From the NCBI GenBank assembly GCA_965153455.1, contig OZ234494.1:24118001-24182000 (forward strand): a DNA stretch of 64,000 nucleotides, read 5' to 3'. The notes under the pieces were generated by a model. That model ran no database searches, had not been told where the DNA came from, and was given only the letters and a program-made list of their open reading frames with translations. Of this stretch, positions 1-12,964 are shown piece after piece. The stretch is from Sphagnum compactum (Eukaryota; Bryophyta; Sphagnopsida; Sphagnales). Position 1 is the stretch's first letter. The number at the start of each line of letters is the position of its first letter. A program made the position numbers and the translations under genes.

Positions 1-150
1 GAATCAGCCCCAGAAGACACTAGGCTCACCCTGGCAGGCTTACGTGGCAGAATCAGCCCTGTAGGTCTGCAGAATCAGCCTTGTAGGTCTCAAGGCCCAC
101 CCTGACAGGGTCAACTGGCAGAATCAGTGGCCCCGCGCAGGCAGGGACCT
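1..150. repeat. Minisatellite upstream of pectate lyase 1 (end of array)
   Basis: Degenerate GC-rich tandem units built around ggcttacgtggcagaatcag and ggctcaccctggcag. The same family forms larger arrays at 17790-18060 and 18360-18790, directly upstream of the second pectate-lyase copy. The array ends about 175 bp before the start codon of pectate lyase 1, so it lies in the promoter or 5' leader region. The left part of the array is outside the window. Confidence 0.75.
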
Positions 151-324
151 GGATTCCCCAGTACAAAGCAAGCAGCTGCTTGCAGTAGTCCGCAGACTTG
201 TGGATTTCAAGTGTTGCAGCTGCTTAGATTGGAAGCTTTGAACTACAATTAGTTCCTGAGGAGTTGTGTGAGAGAAAATCTTCGTTACCAGAATATTGTT
301 CATTGGGTTTTTGCTCACACAATC

Positions 325-2492
325 ATGGCCTCATCGACATCTTCAGCATGGCAGAAGAAGAAGCTCCAATGCAGCAGCGGCAGTAGCTTTGTGTTCTTTA
401 TGTGCACCCTGCTGGTCGTCATTGCACCTCTCACTGGTCCACAATGTGAAGCTCGTAGATATAATTCACTGCGTCGTGAAGAACGTCATGACTTAGAAGC
501 TGACATTGATGTGCAGCAGCAGGTTGTGAGAGAACTTTCTGTCTCTCAACAGAGTGCCAGTAATGGTGATCTACTACTACCCAATGCTCATTTTGAGGTT
601 CAAGAAGGCCCGGGGCAAGTGCACTCCACTGGAACTGTCGCTGATCAGAACAACAACAAGCTGCAGCTCGATGGGTTTGTTGTCGAAGAAAGGTAGTTAT
701 ATTTTATGCTGAGAATGATCGTCAAAGAGTGAGCTTGAATCACAATATTTGTATGCAAGTTTTCTCCTGCTTTTGTTCTTGCAATGTTGATGAGCCTTGG
801 GATCCGACAATGTATGCAATTTTATGAAGGATTGTTGAGCCAGCTGCGAGATGCTGATGAGACAGCATTTGTTTTGATACCCATTGATTGCAGTGTGGAT
901 GTCGACGAGCGCAAGAGCAACTACACTCGGCGAGTGTTGGCTGGCTGCGGAACAGGAAACCCAATCGACGACTGCTGGAGATGTGATCCCAACTGGGAGA
1001 GCAACCGTCAATCCCTGGCCGACTGCGCGATCGGGTTCGGCCAGAACGCCATCGGAGGACGCAATGGCGAAATCTACGTGGTCACCGACGACAGCGACGA
1101 CGCTGTCACCAACCCCAAGTACGGCACTCTTCGTTGGGGCGTCATTCAGACCCAGCCTCTGTGGATCATCTTCGCACGCGACATGATGATCACGCTCAAG
1201 GAGGAGCTCATCATGAACAGCTTCAAAACCTTGGATGGCCGGGGTGCTAACGTGCATATCGCAGGTGGCGCATGCTTGACGCTGCAGTACATCTCTAACG
1301 TCATTGTGCACGGACTCCATATCCACGACTGCAAATCCACCGGAGATACAATGGTAAGTACTGCAACAATGTTCCTTGTTTCTCCTGTTTTGAGTGTGCA
1401 ATAGAATCCTTGTTTCTATTCGAGCTTTCGTGTGGGTGCTGGCTGTTAGCGCGCGTCAACCATGTCCGATTCTCGCTACATCTCTTTTGCAGAATGTGTA
1501 GACCACGGCTGCTATGTCCCCTCAGGAACTACGGGTCTAATGTCTAAACCCAGGAACATCGGTCATTGGAGTTCAACGACACTTGTTCTTTTTCTTTTTT
1601 TCCTTGTGCAGGTGATAAGCACACCGACCCACGTCGGGTACAGAACCATGGCAGACGGAGATGCAGTGTCCATTTTCGGCTCGCACGACTTGTGGGTGGA
1701 TCACAACTTCCTGGCCAACGCCGCGGACGGTCTGGTGGATGCCATTGAGGGATCTACAGACATCACCGTCTCCAACAACTACTTTACCAACCACGACAAG
1801 GTGATGCTCTTGGGTGCGCATCCCAAGGACACCTTCGATGTCAACATGAGAGTCACCGTCGCCTTCAATCATTTCGGACCCAACCTTGTCCAACGTATGC
1901 CAAGGTTGGTACTCTAGTAAACCCTAAGCATACCCCATCCCTCCTGCACCAACGTTGCTGCCGCAACAGTTGGTAATATGATTTGAATTCCTGTTTCTGC
2001 TCCGGTATACTCTAACTCAGGATAACATATGTTCTTCCGAGGCCTGATCCGCCGGCGGCTGAATCCTCATAGGAATTGGGAATTCGTCGCCTAACCTTCC
2101 TGGGCTTTGATGACGTCCGTTCCTGCAGATGCCGATTTGGGTCGTTTCATGTGGTGAACAACTACTACTCGCAATGGGAGATGTACGCGGTGGGAGGGAG
2201 CGAGAACCCGACGATCAACAGCGAGGGAAACTATTATGCAGGTCCCAACAACCCGTTTTTCAAACAAGTGACGAAGCGCATCTCTGACGGGGGGCCGAGT
2301 CAATTGGACAAGAATGCGATGTCGTGGAACTGGAGAAGTGTAGGCGACATCTTCGACAACGGCGCCTACTTCGTCAACTCTGGAGCTCCGGTCTCAGATG
2401 GGGCTCTGTACGCTAAAGCCACAAGCTTCAGCGCTCGTCCAGCAACCATGGTATCCGTCATGACTAACGATGCCGGTCCCCTCATGCTGTGA
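325..2492 (+). CDS. Pectate lyase (PL1 family), intact, copy 1
   Basis: Four exons, join(325..692, 894..1353, 1612..1904, 2129..2492), 494 aa; all junctions are GT-AG and keep frame. The product should cleave de-esterified homogalacturonan in the cell wall by calcium-dependent beta-elimination. An N-terminal hydrophobic stretch (about residues 19-38) ending in CEA suggests a signal peptide. A linker of about 90 residues precedes the catalytic part, which begins near [13 protein letters not shown] (about 145-157). Family landmarks are WVDH (304-307), DGLVDA (315-320, calcium-site Asp) and RMPRCR (371-376, catalytic Arg region), the last split by intron 3. I chose the ATG at 325 because it begins the signal peptide and is conserved in copy 2; an upstream in-frame ATG at 268 is possible. 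Intron 1 (693-893) has no counterpart in the third copy at 36.8 kb. Substrate is inferred from the family. Confidence 0.9.
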
Positions 2493-2574
2493 GCCGCCAT
2501 CCAACATCGACAATGGACTTCGTCTCTGCAAGCATTGATGTCGTCTCCGATCATCATCTTTTGGACTTGCAACA

Positions 2575-2870
2575 AATCAACCCTGAACCCTAACCCTAAA
2601 CCCTAAAGTCTAATACTGTTTTCAGCTCTGTGGTCTGCAATTATGTGCAAGTATTAACAAACCCTAAGCACTAAACCCTAAACTTTTTTCAGTTCTCATT
2701 TTGCAATTATTAGCAAACCTCAAACCCTAAACTCCAAACCCCGGAACCTAATCTGTTTTCAGCTCAGTGATCTGCAATTATTTCTGAAGGTGGTCTAAAA
2801 GGGAAATAAGCTGAAAATGAACCCTTAACTCAAAACCCTAATCCTAAAATCTAAACCCTAAATTTCTTAG
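2575..2870 (+). repeat. Telomere-like heptamer tract in 3' flank of pectate lyase 1
   Basis: Starts 80 bp after the stop codon. Many copies of ccctaaa/ccctaa occur, the longest run being accctaaccctaaaccctaa near 2588. They are mixed with a degenerate tandem unit of about 70 bp that repeats the words ctgttttcagctc and tctgcaattat about three times. A shorter version lies at 21190-21390 behind copy 2, with fewer units. Confidence 0.7.
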
Positions 2871-5800
2871 AGTTTTTATTAGCTTTTTAAGCCTCCTCTT
2901 CTATGGAAAAACAACATGGCTTCAAAAGCACCCCCAAAAAAAAGTGTTCCTCTAGACTGAAGTCTAGAAGTGAACTTCTTCATAGTGTAAGTTTTCATAT
3001 TTAGACATTATCATAGATGATTAGAACTAGGAGTTTTAACTACTTAGCTAATATCAAAGATTATTTAGAATTGGGAGTTCCTAAGGCAGAGGTTGTGCTT
3101 AATGTGACCCTCCTTTTTGGGTGCTCCCAAGATGTTGTACAATAATTTCTTTACTCAGAAAGTTGTAGTTCTACAAACCTTTGCGCTTCTTCATGGATTT
3201 TGGGATCCGCTTTACATTTTGTCTGGTCATCAAAATGTTTTTGAAAAGCTTTTGACCTAAAAACTAACACTAGATTATAACCCAAAATTTGTTTGTAACA
3301 CCAAAAAAATTATATGAGATTCCTTGCAATTGTATTCTCTCATCACTACACAAATCATGCCATTATTTTGAATCTTTGAGTGTTCTTTCAACGCAAGATG
3401 TCGGTTTCAATTAGAATCATTGATAATATTTACTCACTAGTGCACTCTTCACCATAGTTACAAAATTCAGAGTCCGACATATTTTACAAGTAGGGAGAAG
3501 CCAAACACAGGCAAGTTGGTAGTTGGCAAGCCAAATAATTGTTTGCCCAAACATGACATGTTAGTGGTGGTCAGACAAGTAGGGAGAAGCTAAACACAGG
3601 CAAGTTGGCAATCAGCAAGCCAAATAATAGTTTGCCCAAATATGAACTCAATGAAGGTGTGGATTTTATGGTATAAAGTTTTTTATTTGTTCATGACATG
3701 TTGATATGATGGAATCGTGTAATTCCAATTAAACCCAGACGTTATTTTAAACTAAAATCGTATACTCCCTTGGGTTATCAGCATTCGTGTCCATTTGTGT
3801 TGGGTGGTTAATTTAGTAAATGAGCGGCTTTTTCCTAAGATAATGTTTTACATGAAATCAAGTTAATGAGCTCAAAGCTCATTAGCTTTACAAGGAAACC
3901 CTGAGGAAAAAAAATTTTAATAAAAAAAAGTGCATAAAATTGATCTTGAAAATGAATTTTGTCCAATCTAAAGATTTTTTTGCCCTGAAAAAAAACAAAG
4001 CTTATTTCCCTAACTTTTTTGCATATTTTGGAAGGCCAAGGCCTATCCCCCATCCCCCTTAAAAACAAGGGGGCCTCTCCATTCCCCATGCCATCCAATG
4101 GAAAACCCCTTTGGAGAGTATCCCCTCACCCTACGTTAAAAAGAGCAAAATAAACAAAAAATCACCTTGTCCACCTCACTCAAGAAATAACTCCTTGAAT
4201 AATAATAATAATAATAATAAAATCCACTCTCCTTTAAGAAGGAGAAAACTTACATATGAAGTTATAGCCTTATACATTAAACCTATTTTTTGGTTCTTCA
4301 TCCTTTGTATGCTGGTTATGAGGTTGAGGTGATGCACAATTATGCACTAATTGATGGACAATATTAATCTGCCAGAATTGGATAAGCGTTGCATTAGTGC
4401 AGTGATGAGACGCAATAAACAGTGATTACCACTCATTTGGCCCATAGCCTTCAGGAGGTCATGCTTTGTAATTAGTGACTAACCCTTGTGTGGTGAGATG
4501 TATTATATATAATTACCTATAACCATGTGAATGTTAATATTTACCTTAAATATCAATATATTAGGTAAAATTTGATAGAATTTGACTGGTAAAACCCAAA
4601 GGAAAATAAAAAATATTAACCTAAAATTTTGAGAATTTCTAACACCATTTTCCTTGCCCATTCCCAGACTTCACTAGAACTCATCTGCCCTGCAAGGCAC
4701 AAGCTACACAGTGCTTGGAACCAATGCCAAGACTTGTCATACAACACAACTCACATTAGTGTGGTGAAAAATGTTCATGAACAAATCTTCATCTAACATA
4801 ATTCACATGACTACTAGTTTTCTTTTAAGTCTCATGCACAAGTCTTACAATTGGGTAGAATGGTACATTTTACTCATCATAACGGAGACCAAAATTTGTG
4901 CTACTTGAAATGGTCCAACATCATTTAGACGGAACATGCCATATTGCCTTTCCATAGGGACAAATGATCAAATAGATACCAGGTCTTTTTAGGTTTAAAA
5001 AGTCTTACAAGGAGGATTGATTCATCATGAGCTGCTAAAGCTCGAGCACAAGATTAGAGTCTGGACAATTCAAATTAAATAGATACATATTTGACAAGGT
5101 GTGAAATCTAAACACCTTGTGGTTACGTACATCAACCCTTTTGAATTTGCTGCATGTAAAACTCATTACTCCTACAACCTAAATGTAGAAAATATTATTT
5201 CATATATGCAAACCCATTGTTGAAAAAATTGTTTAAATGAAAGCTTTCCCCAATTAGGATTTACCGAAGACAACTTGGAAACTTTTCGACCTGACGTGTG
5301 AAAAATCTTGAATTTTTTAAGTAGTTTTTGTCATTGTAAATTCAATTAAATTACAAAAAATGATTTGAAAAGTGAAATAATTAGGTGGGTGACCAGTTCA
5401 CACTTGGGCCAATGGCATGGTCTTCATTAATCAACATGATTTCCCTTCAAAGTTGCCCGCCCCTTAATTCATCACATTCACAATCTGAAAATTGCAAAGC
5501 TTTATTCTCAATTGAAAAATCATTTTTTCCCCTTTCCCTGCCCCTCCCCCTCCTCCCTAAGTACTTAACTTGAACGTTGTGAGTGCCATATTCCAATGCA
5601 TGTGTGAGGATCATGCCTGAAGTCCTTTTTGGGGCAAAAGTTTCGGATACAGCCTCAGGCAGCACATACATGCCCATTCCCATACATCTCAATTTGCCTT
5701 TTCTATCTCATCATCATGTGTTTGATTTTGGCTCAAGCACTCAGCAAAGACTTTTGAATGTGGATGAAATGATTGTTGAAAAGGCTCTAGATTCTTGGCG

Positions 5801-6233
5801 CTAATTCTTTAGTTTCTGTCAGAGATTTTGGATTGTCATAATCTCTCTATTACTAGTAAAGACTTCCCTACAATGTTTTAAAAACTTTGATTTACATTTC
5901 AAAGGGGGACACACACATTGTAATCCACTGTGGGAGTTCTTCCATCCACAAAACAACCCATTCAAAGAAGCTGTGTATTCACACTATTTCTCATCAATCT
6001 GAATGAGAAATGCTTCGTATTGCAACTTAAAATTCACTTGAGAATTGTTCAGTGCTCATCATAATCTATCACTAAATCAGTAGCAATTTGTAAGTACCTA
6101 AAATCTCATGGAATTTTTTGGGACAGTTAAATCCAGAATACTCCATTTGAGGAAAGTCCCAAAAAAACACATTGGATCTGTGAACGAAGCCCAAAAGGTC
6201 ACACATTAGGTCACCCTAGTCCTGTTTGCTTGG
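2871..6233. other. Duplicated intergenic DNA, no gene recognised
   Basis: AT-rich sequence matching 21391-24763 of unit B with scattered indels. Open frames here are short and not preserved between the two copies, which argues against coding. It includes a (aat)n run at about 4198-4220. The word caccctagtcctg ends the shared sequence. No RNA gene or recognisable transposon was seen. Confidence 0.6.
3490..3650. repeat. 89-bp tandem duplication
   Basis: Two units starting at 3490 and 3579 share gtagggagaagc, aacacaggcaagttgg and caagccaaataat. Unit B of the segmental duplication keeps only one full unit (about 22050-22120) plus a piece, so the number differs between the duplicates. Confidence 0.7.
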
Positions 6234-6439
6234 ATAAGTGAACCGGTTTGTTTGATGAAAATGTTTAGACTGCTTAGATTGAAACGGGCTTTCTTTCTAT
6301 TCAGAGTGTGGACACAGTAAGTGGATTAAGCGGGAAAATTTGGAGTTTTTTTTTTGGTTTTGACGAGAGAGGGTTGATGGCGGCTTTTTGGGTTTTGAAA
6401 TTAGCCGTTGATGTCCGATGAACACTTTGCTCGTCGAGA

Positions 6440-7020
6440 ATTGCTCAGACATCGCTAGTGGCGATCGCAAAACTCCAAAAAGAAATTATTGGGGGTGATG
6501 GAAGAGCTGATGGAGCACATGCAAAAGCATTAGAAGGAACTAGCAGATGCATTGGCAGCAGGCAACTACTGCCAAGCTGTTTGAGCAAGGCAAATTTGTG
6601 ACGAACAGGGAGAAGGGGGTGCGGGGATGGGGGTTTTGAAGTTTGGAGATTGTTGTTGAAACCTATTATGGGAATTTGTAGCTTTGTTGATGATGCGGTA
6701 TGTTCTGAATCAGCTTCTTCTTCTTCTTCTTCTTCTTCTTCAGAGAAGTTATAACGTAGTTTTGGAAGAGAAGAGAAAGAGGAGTAGTGCAAATGTGCTT
6801 CAGCTGCAATAGCAAGAGGTATGGATATGAACGTGGAAGCAATATGTGGACGATGAGAGCAAGCATCTGTGTGATTTTCAATTGCCAGAAAATGTACTAG
6901 CGTATCCACACTAGGCAGTCCAAGAAGCAGAAGAAGAACAAGCTTGAAGAATTGGAGAAGCAGTAGCAACAGGTAATATAGGAGCCGTAGCAGCCTCCAC
7001 AAAAACCCAACACCTTTACA
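6440..7020. other. Unassigned sequence at the start of the 7.5-kb block
   Basis: Contains a (ctt)n microsatellite at about 6716-6742. Several long but low-complexity open frames on the minus strand, rich in Leu or Glu, come from this repeat. Nothing here was recognised as a gene. Confidence 0.4.
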
Positions 7021-7089
7021 ACTATTGTTTGCTTGTTTACGTTGTAAAGAACTAAAGAAACATTCAGTATCATGTCCGTGGCTTATCGC

Positions 7090-8388
7090 AGATGGGAACT
7101 GGGAGGTGGTGTTCCGAGGGTTGAATATAATAACCTAGAACAGTTAGTGATATTTTCAAAACTGTGAAAGAAGTGGGTGCCAATGTTGTTATGATCTCAC
7201 AGGTAATATGATAAATCTCTTTCCATATGAGAGCAGAGAGGCTGCAATAGCATATCATTCATTGGGTGCCCTATTTCATTCACATCACGATTGTGTTTCC
7301 CTGGGGCAGAATATTGATTTGTAATCTAAGTTTCTTCTCCTTCTTCTTCTACCTTTTGGGCTTTTTGGTTACTCTTGTTTGGTTGCAGGCCAGTAGCCAA
7401 CACTCAATCTCCTTTGCAGTTCCTGAAAAATAGGTGGGATCTGTTGCTAAGGCCCTTAAGAGCAGATTCAAAAGGGCATTGGATGCAGGACAGCTTTCTT
7501 GGGTAGGGATGTAAAAAATACATACATAAACTCCTCGAATCTTGTCATGTTAAAAGTTGAAGATGTTGGGTCTCTCAAGCTCTCTTTACTAAGGGCAGGA
7601 ATCAAGGAACTGTACAACATTCAGAATGTTTCTGTTAAGTTGAAGTGCTGGATTGAAAAGTTTTATTTGATTCCAAGGTAGATTTTTTTGTCCTGCAAGT
7701 AGAGGTTGTACACAACTGTAGTATTCTAGCAGCAGTCGGCCAACAAAAAGGCATACATATTATTATTCCCAACAAGAAGGCTAACTTTGGGCCTCTTGAC
7801 CAGGTGATGATAATTCCAAGACAAACCCATTTGTGTTATCATTTCCATGTGGATCTCAAATTTGGAATTTGCATCTATTGAAGTTCAAGGCTTCCTCTGG
7901 GTACCTACTTAATTTTGGACTATATGGGAGTTTGCAGTACTCGTGTTTACGAGAACTGCAGGGGCAGTCATAAACCCATTACTATTATGAAGCTACTGTT
8001 GGAGCAGGGCTGCCAATTATTAACATTTTGCGAGGTCTGAATGAGACCAGAGACAAGATTATGAACATTGAGGGTATTTTCAGGTATCTCCAGCCACATA
8101 ATTGTATTAACGTATACGATTTGTATACCCTCAATTGCAGCTACAATTGATGTTTTTGCTGGTCCTGTATAATTTTTTCTTTAAATTGTGATGGGGAGAC
8201 CCTTCAGGTTTTATTGTTGTCCCTCCATTATTAAGCCTCATGGGTGTTGCAGTGGAACATTTAGCTACATCTTCAACAATTTCAAGGGTGATAAAAGATT
8301 CAGTGAGATCGTAAGAGAACCAAAGATGTTTGGATTTATAGAACTAGACCCTCAGAATGATCTCTCTTGCATGGATGTTGCTCACAAG
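7090..8388 (+). pseudogene. Bifunctional aspartokinase/homoserine dehydrogenase fragment (pseudogene)
   Basis: Broken remnant of the plant bifunctional enzyme of the Asp-derived Thr/Met pathway. Pieces in order: a segment reading VKEVGANVVMISQ, donor at 7203; a segment opening ASSQHSISFAVPEK at 7389, then an in-frame stop; CSILAAVGQ at about 7700-7745, fused directly to KGIHIIIPNKKANFGPLDQ (ends 7803); YYYEATVGAGLPIINILRG from about 7978; and SGTFSYIFNNF through MDVAHKV (8253-8388). These match the regulatory ACT region and the homoserine dehydrogenase domain. The jump from AAVGQ to KGIH removes what should be well over 100 residues, including the dehydrogenase nucleotide-binding start. Introns with GT-AG ends persist, so it is not a processed copy. 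The kinase domain and the C-terminal third are missing. Family assignment is from recalled conserved motifs. Confidence 0.85.
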
Positions 8389-8456
8389 GTTGGTCTCCTT
8401 CTCTGTGTCAGGAGAGCATTTGCTTTTTACAAACGGCAACTTGATTGTAGTAGTGA

Positions 8457-8775
8457 ATTTTCTTGATCAAGAACTTCTCATTCTGGTAGTAGCAGTGCAA
8501 ATTGCAAACTTGATTTCTGTAATCTTTTCTAGATCAAAAAGTTCTCATTCCAATAGCAGCGCAAACTGCAAACTTAATTTCAGTATTCTTTTTCTTGATC
8601 AACAACTTCTCATTCAAGTAGCAGCACAAACTGCACCTTGATTTGCGTTGTCTTTTCTTAATCATGAGCTTTTCATTCTAGTAGCACTGCAAAACTGTAA
8701 CTTGATTACAATAATCTTTTCTTGATCAGGAACTTGTTCTTCCAGTAGCAGCAAAAACTGCAAATGGATTTTACA
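8457..8775. repeat. Tandem array, about 65-bp units x5
   Basis: Units start near 8457, 8525, 8590, 8653 and 8717, each opening with a variant of ttttcttgatca and containing cattc, gtagcag and aaactgcaa. The array directly follows the last recognisable homoserine-dehydrogenase exon, in what would have been the next intron. Confidence 0.8.
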
Positions 8776-9018
8776 ACTTTGTGATTAATTAGGCTGCATT
8801 GAAGGATCTATGGATGCATTCAAGACATTGTTAAACATGCATGCTATTATTGTAAAGCATTATGTTTCGCATTTCAATTTTGTCTTGTTTTTAAATTATA
8901 TTTTAACAAATTGTCTAATGGTTTAAAAAGTTAAAAAAAAGAAGACCCTATATATATATGTAATTATTGTTGAAAGAAAATTGATTGTGGCAAACAATTG
9001 AACATGACTTTATGTGAA

Positions 9019-10575
9019 CATATCACAAATAATCAATTGAACTTTAAATTTGTTCCAATTTTACATAAAATTGAAGAATATTTGATTGCACCACGTTTTG
9101 CATTCACACAAATATTCCAACTAAAAGGGTATGGATAATATGGAATGCGTGGAAACATGATTAATGTTCCAACAAATTTTGATTTGGTACAAACTATATT
9201 GCCTCGATTATCGTATGATGATAGTTCAATTACAGTATTTTGAAAAAAAAAAAACAAGAATACAAATCCATATACATGTCAAGTTATGTTTGTCCTAACA
9301 TAATGATAAAGGTTTTATAAAAACTTTGTCAAACTCCAGTATATAAAAGTGCAAAAATCTCAATTAGACCAAATTGGCAAAATTTAATGGAATTAACAAA
9401 TATAAATGAAACTACAAAGTTTAAAAAATAACAATTGATACAAATTTTTAAATAAAAAAACTAGACACGTTTGAAAAAGTACTTGATGAAGATTGCACAA
9501 ACACGTTAGTGTAAAATAATTTAAATCCTGAACATGTTATTGACAACAATGACAAATTACTAACAATAACTCTTATTTCGTGATGCACATTTTGAAAAAT
9601 ATAATTTTCCGACATTATTTTATGGGCATCCAAAACCATCATTTGCATGTTATTATCAAAAGATTATGCAAGTAGAACTAATTAGTTAAATAAAAAATTT
9701 GCATATCATATAAATAATATATATTTTTTAAACAATCAAAGTTTTAATTCATTTTATATTATCTTGTGCATGGATTCATATTTGTAAAACAAAATTGTTA
9801 AACCATGTTTTAAAAGCTAGTGATGTTTCAATTAATATGAATTTAAATAAAATATTGAAATCAAATTTAAGATATAAAAAATTAAGTTGCATAAAAACAT
9901 TTCCAGATTATTTGGATCGTCCTTGTAAAGATGTGTTTGAAATGATTAGGAAACTTGGCCCACCAACATTTTTTGTGACATTCACAACAGGTATAAACAA
10001 TTGGCCAATTCTTATAAAAAAATTAAAAGAATTCTATGATCAATACACTGGTGAAAATTTAGGAATAAAAAATAATGATTTGTTAAGTATTAAGGAACTT
10101 TTTAGAATTGATCTTGTCACTTGTGCACGTTAGTATGAACATAGAATGAATAGTTTTTGTAAATTTATTTGAAATATTGATTTGATATTTGGTAATGTAA
10201 AAGATTTATTTTTCATAACCGAATTTCAATCAGGAGGTTTATTTCATGATCATGGATTATTGTGGGTACAAAATGCTCCTACATTTGGTGTTTCAAAAAA
10301 TGAAAAAATTGAATGTTTTGTTTAACACATTTAATATTTAAAAACTAATCAAACAATGCTTCCAATTGAAATTTGTAACATGCAAATACATCAACATAAA
10401 AAAACATGTAGAAAAAAACGTCAACCAATTTGTCGATTTCAATATCCAAAACCACCAATGAAATATACGAAAATATTATTGCTTTTAAATGAGCAAGATC
10501 ATATGGCAAACCATGGTGAAATTAACATTAAAATTTATAAAAAGCTTATCGACATGGGGCACAATATATCTTAGA
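9019..10575 (+). pseudogene. Helitron Rep (HUH nuclease) region, decayed
   Basis: Plus-strand translation shows Helitron Rep landmarks in the usual order but broken by stops and frameshifts. At 9070-9240 there is an N-terminal piece with APRFAFTQIFQLKGYG and then LPRLSYDDSSITVF. At 9925-10000 is RKLGPPTFFVTFTTGINNWP. At about 10215-10290 is TEFQSGGLFHDHGLLW, whose His-Asp-His (codons 10245-10253) is the HUH motif of rolling-circle nucleases. At 10375-10465 is MQIHQHKKTCRKK followed by CRFQYPKPP. A functional Rep would nick one strand for rolling-circle transposition. The base composition is far more AT-rich than the flanks. Confidence 0.88.
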
Positions 10576-11564
10576 TCCATATGTAGTAACATCATATTGT
10601 ACTATCTACTTGACAAAAATATGTAACTCAAACAATGAAAATCATATTAAACAAATGTAAACATGAACAAACAAAAACTTTTAAACACATTAAAAAGCTA
10701 GGAAATGCATTTTTAAATGCATAATAAATGTCTATACAACAAGTTGTACATATAACATCATCCATACCATTAGACCATTCAACAAGATCATTTCAATTTA
10801 TAAACACATGTCAACAACAAGATAAAACATTTAACATTTGTATTATTATCACAAAAAAATACAAGGCTTATCTCCAAATTCTACAGATCCATTATAAATC
10901 ATTACTTGATAAGTATATCAATTGAAATGAAAGATTAAATGATTTGTGTTTAGAAAAATTTGTAATTCGTTATGATACAAAAGTAAATAAAAGACGCAAT
11001 AAAAATAAAATAATTCATTGGGTTTCATTCAATCAACATTACAATGGAGAAAATCATTACAGAGAATTATTATTTCTATTTCAACATTTCAAAAATTGGA
11101 ACTCGATTTACAAAATAATTATGATTCATGGAAAAATGCTTATATGGAACAAAAGAATGATATAAAAAATGTGAAAAGTTTTGTATATAAATTCAACCCA
11201 TCCAACAATTTTGATATTGAATGAAACAATTTAGAATCAAAAGTTAAAGAATACACAAAAAATCATCAAACAAATGGATGGGAAAATTTATTTTTGAATG
11301 AAATAATTGATAATGCCAGTAATCCACATAAAAATATATTATTGACTAATACAAAGAAATTGAACCATATGATGTTTCATATGAAAATTTTGCACAATCA
11401 AAAAATAAAAAATAAATTTTTAACTCATAATGTTTTTCAATGAACAGATGAATTCATGACATACAAAAAGTTTTCTTTACATATGAGATAATTGAATAAT
11501 GAATAAAAAACTATTGTTGATGATATTTTATACCAAAAAACCAAAAATCATATACCATTTCATA

Positions 11565-12860
11565 TTTTTCTAACAAGTGGTGCAAGGATAGGGAAAACGT
11601 TGTTCACCTTCATGTGTATTATACAAAACATTTTACGATGTTATATTAAACAAATTACAAATGCTGATCCTTTAAAACAAAAAATTATGAAATTGGCATA
11701 CACAAAAAAAACAAGAGTTAACATTAGTGGCATAACAATGCATTTTTTAATTACAATTCTATTGAATATAAATCTAATAGAACTTAATGCATTAAGTGAT
11801 GAAAGACATGACACTTTTATAAAAACATATGATCAACTTTGTTTGTTTGTTATAGATGAAGTATCTTTAGTTAACAATAGAATGTCATATATCATTAATC
11901 ATAGATTATGTATTATAAAACAAATTCATAATGAATTTATGGGTGGATTGATGTAATAATGACTAGCGACTTCTATTAAGCACCCTTTGTTCGAGATTCA
12001 TGGATTTTCAAACCAATAACCAACACTTTTAATACTATGGATTAAATTATTTGTTAAAATATGTAGAATCTTACAAATTATAAGAAGTGATGTGATAAGA
12101 TGATATAAATTTTATTAATATATTGAATAGGTTTAGAACTGCATCACAAACAATTGAAAACACAAAATGCATGAACAATAATTATTTGAAGACCCCATTG
12201 ATGGACAACATTTTATCACATTTATTTTACACAAATGTTAAAACAACTATAACAAAAATGTATTTCAAAACACATTAAGTGAAACATTCACATTTTTAAC
12301 ACGTGATGTTCATACTGAAACATGTCTTTCTCATTTTAAATTATCAAATTTACCATCTCAAACGGTTGGTTGACATTACAAAATTTTGGTTTAAAAAAAT
12401 GTTAGTGGAATTATGTGTAGGGAATTATGAAACATTCGATGATCTTGTGAATGGTGCTAATGGGATTTTGAAGATTTTATAGAAACTATTTCAAAATCTT
12501 TTGTTTGGATACATTTTCGGACATAATACACGAATTAAAAATATACAAATCTATGTTGAATTCCCAAGGCTTGACAAACAATGGACAACAATTGAACGTA
12601 AAATTGTCGAAATATAAATAAGTAACAATCCTTCCCACACTATCATGATAATCTAATTCCCAATTCAATTAATTGTAACACAAATTATACATCATTCACA
12701 AGGGTTGACTTTTGATCATTTAACATTTGATCCGATTGCTGTCACAAAACATGGTCTAACATATATTGCGTTGTCAAGTGTTCGTTCAGAAAAAATTTGT
12801 ATTTACTTTTTCCGTTATCAAATCAAATTTTTCAAGCGGATCATCTTATTCAAGAAGAAA
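11565..12860 (+). pseudogene. Helitron PIF1-type helicase region, decayed
   Basis: Continues the Rep region downstream. A Walker A motif, GARIGKT, lies at about 11578-11598. ISGITMHF (about 11725-11750) and the Walker B-like FVIDEVSLVNN (about 11848-11880) follow. GDFYQAP appears at about 11968. Next come ELCVGNYETFDDLVNGANG at about 12410 and, near 12700-12790, HSQGLTFDHLTFDP and KHGLTYIALSSVRSEK. These are SF1 PIF1/RecD-like helicase motifs in the order found in Helitron proteins. Several stops and frameshifts show that it is dead. The decay makes exact domain ends uncertain. Confidence 0.88.
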
Positions 12861-12964
12861 TGTTTTGATTAATAACAAATGCATAATACAAACTTGCTAT
12901 TTTTTTTTTAAAGTCCTATTGTTAAAATATTTTAATTATAAAATTTCTTAATACTCGCTTTTTA

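Noticed and set aside
784-893. ATG at 784 as an alternative start of pectate lyase 1
   Set aside because: It would lack the signal peptide; the 693-893 segment has good splice ends and joins the exons in frame, in copies 1 and 2 alike.
697-1401. 234-codon minus-strand frame opposite the pectate-lyase exon
   Set aside because: Antisense shadow of a GC-rich coding exon; the sense frame carries the conserved family motifs.
3835-4098. Minus-strand frame with a conserved-looking GNGEAPLFLRGMG segment
   Set aside because: Shared with 22315-22605 only because of the segmental duplication; the copies differ by indels in the frame.
6445-7002. 185-codon minus-strand frame rich in Leu and Glu
   Set aside because: Much of it is the translation of a (ctt)n microsatellite and pyrimidine-rich DNA; no domain and no splice context.
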